A stretch of 53,440 nucleotides of DNA from an uncultured Lachnospiraceae bacterium. GTDB taxonomy: Bacteria; Bacillota; Clostridia; Lachnospirales; Lachnospiraceae. This document shows, in pieces, positions 49,979 through 53,440 of the stretch. The stretch is from NCBI GenBank assembly GCA_910586405.1, contig CAJUII010000008.1, positions 1 through 53,440 of the forward strand, in the 5' to 3' direction. Under the pieces are notes generated by a model. It had not been told where the DNA came from and did not search any database. It saw only the letters and a program-made list of their open reading frames with translations. Each line of letters starts with the position of its first letter. The first letter of the stretch is position 1. The translations under genes were made by a program, and so were the position numbers.

Positions 49979-52090
49979 CTAATATTTATCTACGATCGCA
50001 ATCACTACTGACCGCGGATACATCAGCAGCGTATCCTTCGTCACCCAGTTTGTCAGCCGATGATAGTCTGTCTGCGCTGTATGCTCAAATTCTGTATTCA
50101 TAATAATGCGCCATTTTCTTCCCAGCGGAAGCTTGGGAAGCTGCACTTCCTCCTTCTCCCAGAAGGCATTGACGCCAATATAAATAATGTCATCCTCCCG
50201 ATTCCCCGCTGTACGTCCGGCAAACATGATACCGATCGTGCGCGTATCCGGTCCGCAGTTGCTGTTCCATGCGGTCTTATTATGAATGGAAACTTCTGGA
50301 AACCCGCATCCACTCGGTCCGGAACGCCCCCGGAGAATCGGATGCTGCTTGCGCAGATGTATCATAAATTTGCAAAATTCAAACATCTCACTGTATTCTT
50401 CCTTGCGGTTCCAATCCAGCCAAGAGATAATATTGTCCTGACAGTAGGCATTGTTGTTGCCATACTGTGTATTGCAGAACTCATCTCCGGCAAGAAACAT
50501 CGCAGCGCCTCTGCTGCACATCAGAATCGCAAACGCATTTTTGCGCAGGCGATTTCTCAAAGTCAGCACCTCAGGGTCTTCTGAATCCCCCTCCACACCG
50601 CAGTTCCAGCTATTGTTGTCATTTGCGCCGTCCGTGTTGTTCCAGCCGTTTTTCTCATTGTGCTTCTGATTGTATGCATACATATCATACAGCGTAAAGC
50701 CGTCATGACAGTTTAGGAAATTAACAGTCGCGTTCTCACCGCGGTTCTCCTTGCCATACAGGTCAAACGATCCTGTGATACGGTTGATCGCTGCCTGCGC
50801 CATGCCATAATCACCTTTGAGGAAGCAGCGCATATCATCGCGGTATCTTCCGTTCCACTCTGCCCAGCGGTTCCATGAGGGAAAACTGCCCACCTGATAA
50901 AGTCCGCCGGCATCCCATGCCTCCGCAATCAGCTTGACATTGCCCAATACCGGATCAAACGCCAGACTTTGCAGGAGGGGCGGTTTGCTCATCGGGGAAC
51001 CGTCCTCATTGCGTCCCATAATAGATGCCAAATCAAAACGAAAACCATCCACTCGATATGAGACCACCCAGTAGCGAAGACATTCCAGAATAAACTGCTG
51101 CACGATCGGATGATTACAGTTCATCACATTGCCGCAGCCGCTAAAATTATAATATTTTCCGTCCGGCGTCAGCATGTAATAAATGTTGTTGTCAATCCCT
51201 TTGAATGAGAAACATGGGCCCATCTCATTTCCCTCTGCTGTATGGTTAAATACCACATCCAAGATCACCTCAATGCCATTTGCATTCAGCTCGTGAATCA
51301 GGCTTCTGAACTCATTTCCCGCCTTGCCAGCCCGCGTGTCCGACGCGTAAGCGACATTGGGAGAGAAAAAGCACACAGGACTGTATCCCCAGTAATTAAG
51401 AAGTTTCTCGCCATCGACGACACGCACATCCTCCGTCTCATCAAACTCGAAAACCGGCATGAGCTCCACCGCATTGATGCCAAGCTCCAGCAGATAAGGA
51501 ATTTTCTCACGGATGCCCTCATAGGTTCCTCTGTGTTCAATCCCCGATGATGGGTCCTGTGTGAATCCCCGCACATGCATCTCATAGATAATCAAATCCT
51601 TGGGCTCTAAGCTGGAATTTTTAAAATTGCCCCAGTCATATCCACCGTCTACAACACGCGCCTTGTACATACGTTCTCTGAAAGGCTTCTCCTTGCCCCA
51701 GATTTCCTGACCTGCAACAGACCGCGCATAGGGATCGAGAATGTACTTCGTCTTATCAAACAGCAAGCCCTTGCTGGGGTTATACTCCCCGTCAAATTGA
51801 TACGCATACTCAAATTCCCGTGGTTTTAAGCCATAGACTACCATAGAATAGGTATCACCCATACGACAGGACTCCGGGAACGGTATGATCGCATAAGGCT
51901 CATGCTCCCCTACATGAAACAGACACAGACTACAAGACTTTGCCCCATTTGAGTGGATGGTAAAATTCACGCCCTCATCTACCCTGATTGCCCCGTTCTC
52001 CAAAAACTTTCCAGGCCGAACTGAAAAGCCCGCAACTTCATCTGTAGGCGGATAATATTTTCTTTCTAGCCCCGAACCGATATACCTCAT
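49979..52090 (-). CDS. glgX: Glycogen debranching enzyme (GlgX/isoamylase type)
   Basis: 703 residues. An N-terminal CBM48-like beta domain (VNFTIHSNGAKSCSLCLFHV) is followed by a GH13 barrel with all four conserved regions: DVVFNHTAEG, GFRFDLAS (nucleophile Asp), LIAEAWDAGG (acid/base Glu) and FLNCHDGFTLYDM. The IYEMHVRGFTQDPSSG motif fits the GlgX/isoamylase group. It removes alpha-1,6 branches from glycogen or limit dextrins in the cytoplasm, complementing glgP and malQ. GGAGG precedes the ATG. It has its own promoter and a leader of about 90 bases. Confidence 0.95.
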   Translation of the reverse strand: MRYIGSGLERKYYPPTDEVAGFSVRPGKFLENGAIRVDEGVNFTIHSNGAKSCSLCLFHVGEHEPYAIIPFPESCRMGDTYSMVVYGLKPREFEYAYQFDGEYNPSKGLLFDKTKYILDPYARSVAGQEIWGKEKPFRERMYKARVVDGGYDWGNFKNSSLEPKDLIIYEMHVRGFTQDPSSGIEHRGTYEGIREKIPYLLELGINAVELMPVFEFDETEDVRVVDGEKLLNYWGYSPVCFFSPNVAYASDTRAGKAGNEFRSLIHELNANGIEVILDVVFNHTAEGNEMGPCFSFKGIDNNIYYMLTPDGKYYNFSGCGNVMNCNHPIVQQFILECLRYWVVSYRVDGFRFDLASIMGRNEDGSPMSKPPLLQSLAFDPVLGNVKLIAEAWDAGGLYQVGSFPSWNRWAEWNGRYRDDMRCFLKGDYGMAQAAINRITGSFDLYGKENRGENATVNFLNCHDGFTLYDMYAYNQKHNEKNGWNNTDGANDNNSWNCGVEGDSEDPEVLTLRNRLRKNAFAILMCSRGAAMFLAGDEFCNTQYGNNNAYCQDNIISWLDWNRKEEYSEMFEFCKFMIHLRKQHPILRGRSGPSGCGFPEVSIHNKTAWNSNCGPDTRTIGIMFAGRTAGNREDDIIYIGVNAFWEKEEVQLPKLPLGRKWRIIMNTEFEHTAQTDYHRLTNWVTKDTLLMYPRSVVIAIVDKY

Positions 52091-52420
52091 ACTTAATAAT
52101 CCTCCATTTAAACAGTGTTAACAGCTCCTGAACGAACAGTTCTATGCCAGTGTACGGTCTTCCTGGCAAAAAAAGTGTATATATAATTAATTTTACATGA
52201 TTTTCCATCTCAACGCAATGCCTCAAATTATTTTATACTTTACAGCAGAAAAATGTCGAAAACAGGATTTCTTTTTATGAATTATTTATCTAAATACTTA
52301 TTTTTGCATTATTTTAATTGTCACTTATCAATACATTCTTATTTTTTATAGCAATCTAATTATGCAACCCGCACACATTCACTTCTCTATTCTTATCAAA
52401 AAACATAAGATTATTCAAGA
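52091..52420. other. AT-rich spacer between kduI and glgX
   Basis: 330 bases without a credible gene. The glgX promoter lies at 52190-52218. Its predicted leader contains a small hairpin with arms TGCCAG (52145-52150) and CTGGCA (52163-52168). I recognise no riboswitch class. Positions 52220-52420 are AT-rich with no evident feature. Confidence 0.6.
52190..52218 (-). promoter_or_regulatory. Candidate promoter of glgX
   Basis: On the minus strand TTGCGT (52213-52218), 17 bases, TAAAAT (52190-52195). Overlapping TTGAGA and TATATA hexamers give an alternative. Confidence 0.45.
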
Positions 52421-52464
52421 CAAAAAAACTCTCTGACAATCGTGTCAACTGTCAGAGAGTTTTG
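52421..52464 (-). terminator. Terminator after kduI
   Basis: Minus-strand stem ACTCTCTGACA / TGTCAGAGAGT (52425-52463) followed by seven T. It lies seven bases after the original kduI stop codon (52471-52473), not after the amber codon, which supports the longer ancestral frame. Confidence 0.9.
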
Positions 52465-52470
52465 TCCGCC

Positions 52471-52536
52471 TTACTTCAGATCCTGCATGCGGATGCCGTC
52501 CATATCATCAAAATCCTGATTTTCTCCAACCATGCC
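52471..52536 (-). pseudogene. Detached C-terminal remnant of kduI
   Basis: In frame after the amber codon the minus strand still codes for GMVGENQDFDDMDGIRMQDL plus Lys, then TAA. This is the conserved end of KduI (family pattern YTFIWGMVGENQ-x-FDDMD). The single change TGG to TAG at 52537-52539 separates it from the main frame. Confidence 0.85.
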
Positions 52537-53334
52537 CTATATAAATGTATAGGCACGGCTTCCGCTACCCGAATGAATGGACCAGCTCGGTGAGATCACT
52601 GCCTGTTCATTGCGCATAACAATGTGTCTCGTCTCCTGCGGCTCCCCCATATAATGCATCACAAATGCATCCTCGGGCATCTCAAAGTACAGATAAACCT
52701 CCATGCGCCGGTCATGTGTGTGACAAGGCATCGTATTCCACACACTGCCGGGTTTTAGCGCTGTCATGCCCATCACAAGCTGGCAGCTCTCAACCTGTCC
52801 GGGAAGGATGTATTTGTTGATCACTCTGTGGTTTGCATCCTCCAGACAACCAAGCTCTACCTTGTTCTCATCCTTGATGATGACAACCTCCTCCGACGCC
52901 TTCCCCTGCGGCTTGATCAGCTTTGTCGGATAAGTCGTGTGTGCCGGTGCACTGTTTAAATAAAACTTCGCGGGATTCTTTGGATCGGCTGATTCGAAAG
53001 TGATTTCCCTCGATCCCATACCGATGTACATCCCCTCTTTGAATCCAACCTCGTACCGCCTGCCATCCACGGTGATGCTTCCCGCAGGTCCGATATTGAT
53101 CACGCCAAGCTCACGGCGCTGACAAAAATATTCTGCGCGCAGCTCATCGCCCGCCGTCAGCGCAATTGGCGCCACAGGTACTGCGGAGCCTGTGATAATG
53201 CGGTCAATATGACTGTACACGAGCTTGATCTCGCCTGTATGAAACAGATCGTCGATCAGAAACTCCTCTCTGAGTCTCTCCGTTGTGTAATTTTTTACAT
53301 CCTTTGGTGAAGCGGCTGTTCTTAATTCCATCAT
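52537..53334 (-). CDS. kduI: 5-dehydro-4-deoxy-D-glucuronate isomerase, truncated by an amber codon
   Basis: 265 residues as read to the first stop; the family has about 275-280. KduI interconverts 5-keto-4-deoxyuronate and 3-deoxy-glycero-hexulosonate in the breakdown of pectin and other uronate polymers. The cupin metal site is intact: MPCHTHDRRMEVY (two His and Glu) and SPSWSIHSG (last His). HTTYPTKLIKP and RRELGVINIG are also typical. The frame ends in RAYTFI followed by TAG where relatives have Trp, and the conserved tail continues in frame beyond it. It may be a recent nonsense mutation, a sequencing error or a partly functional short form. AAGGAAGG precedes the ATG. Confidence 0.88.
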   Translation of the reverse strand: MMELRTAASPKDVKNYTTERLREEFLIDDLFHTGEIKLVYSHIDRIITGSAVPVAPIALTAGDELRAEYFCQRRELGVINIGPAGSITVDGRRYEVGFKEGMYIGMGSREITFESADPKNPAKFYLNSAPAHTTYPTKLIKPQGKASEEVVIIKDENKVELGCLEDANHRVINKYILPGQVESCQLVMGMTALKPGSVWNTMPCHTHDRRMEVYLYFEMPEDAFVMHYMGEPQETRHIVMRNEQAVISPSWSIHSGSGSRAYTFI

Positions 53335-53377
53335 GATACCTTCCTTTTCTTCCTAATTATAAACTATAACACGCCTG

Positions 53378-53419
53378 TGTAAGTGCTTACATTTTATCTT
53401 GGCATTTCTTGATAGTCAA
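53378..53419 (-). promoter_or_regulatory. Promoter and LacI/cre-type operator of kduI
   Basis: On the minus strand TTGACT (53414-53419), 17 bases, TAAAAT (53391-53396). Directly downstream is the near-palindrome TGTAAGCACTTACA (53378-53391), matching the cre consensus at 13 of 14 positions. Catabolite or LacI-type repression of uronate use would fit. Confidence 0.65.
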
Positions 53420-53440
53420 TAGGCAAAATTTTTCTTTTAT

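Noticed and set aside
52091..52183. Possible riboswitch or T-box in the glgX leader
   Set aside because: Only one short hairpin is present, with no T-box sequence, conserved aptamer core or anti-terminator pair.

Overview
The window looks like chromosome of a strictly anaerobic, low-GC Firmicute of the class Clostridia, most likely a gut Lachnospiraceae member (Roseburia/Butyrivibrio/Eubacterium-like). The reasons are AGGAGG-type ribosome sites, a class III (oxygen-sensitive) ribonucleotide reductase, CUT1 sugar ABC transport with LacI-type repressors, GlgP/GlgX/MalQ alpha-glucan metabolism and many small Lachnospiraceae-type conserved proteins. The species cannot be fixed from the sequence. 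I see no insertion sequence, prophage, CRISPR array or rRNA; one tRNA (Trp) is present. Genes are dense and mostly on the minus strand.

Layout. 1-6.2 kb: signalling. A receiver protein and a PocR-domain hybrid histidine kinase with an HPt domain (plus strand) converge on a secreted SGNH hydrolase and an HD-GYP c-di-GMP phosphodiesterase (minus). 6.3-9.1 kb: a small conserved protein, tRNA-Trp, and a BlaI/BlaR1-type pair behind two operator palindromes. 9.1-15.2 kb: M18 aminopeptidase, RadA, a small conserved protein, ClpC and a GntR regulator that seems to head the clpC group. 15.3-27.3 kb: a long same-strand nucleotide run, nrdD (fused to a glutaredoxin-like domain, preceded by candidate NrdR boxes), pyrF, pyrE, two small membrane proteins, an M29-type aminopeptidase, purE, purM, purN, purD and an SH3b/transmembrane/RRPQG-repeat protein. 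27.3-31.5 kb: a hybrid sensor kinase followed by a glycosyltransferase joined to a lipoprotein-like TPR module.

31.5-37.6 kb: an alpha-glucan uptake operon (binding protein, terminator-like hairpin, two permeases, MalQ, LacI regulator) with LacI-type operator repeats at its promoter. No transporter ATPase is encoded here, so a shared MsmX-type ATPase elsewhere is expected. 37.7-41.9 kb: UDP-glucose dehydrogenase, a PD-(D/E)XK nuclease/XPD-like helicase fusion and an HPr-like protein that lacks the phosphorylatable histidine. 42-45.9 kb: a heterodimeric ABC exporter with one degenerate ATP site. 46-52.1 kb: glycogen phosphorylase, a second LacI regulator with tandem palindromic operators, a CheY-like receiver and a GlgX debranching enzyme. 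52.4-53.4 kb: kduI, interrupted by an in-frame amber codon where the family has tryptophan.

Together: imported or stored alpha-glucan is handled by MalQ, GlgP and GlgX under two LacI-type regulators; nucleotide synthesis is grouped into one block; and two hybrid kinases, two receiver-only proteins and an HD-GYP protein suggest phosphorelay and c-di-GMP signalling with outputs encoded elsewhere. The items most worth a second look are the kduI amber codon, the glycosyltransferase/lipoprotein/TPR fusion, the NrdD-glutaredoxin fusion, the His-less HPr-like protein, the BlaR1-like sensor without a penicillin-binding domain, and the repeat protein behind purD.
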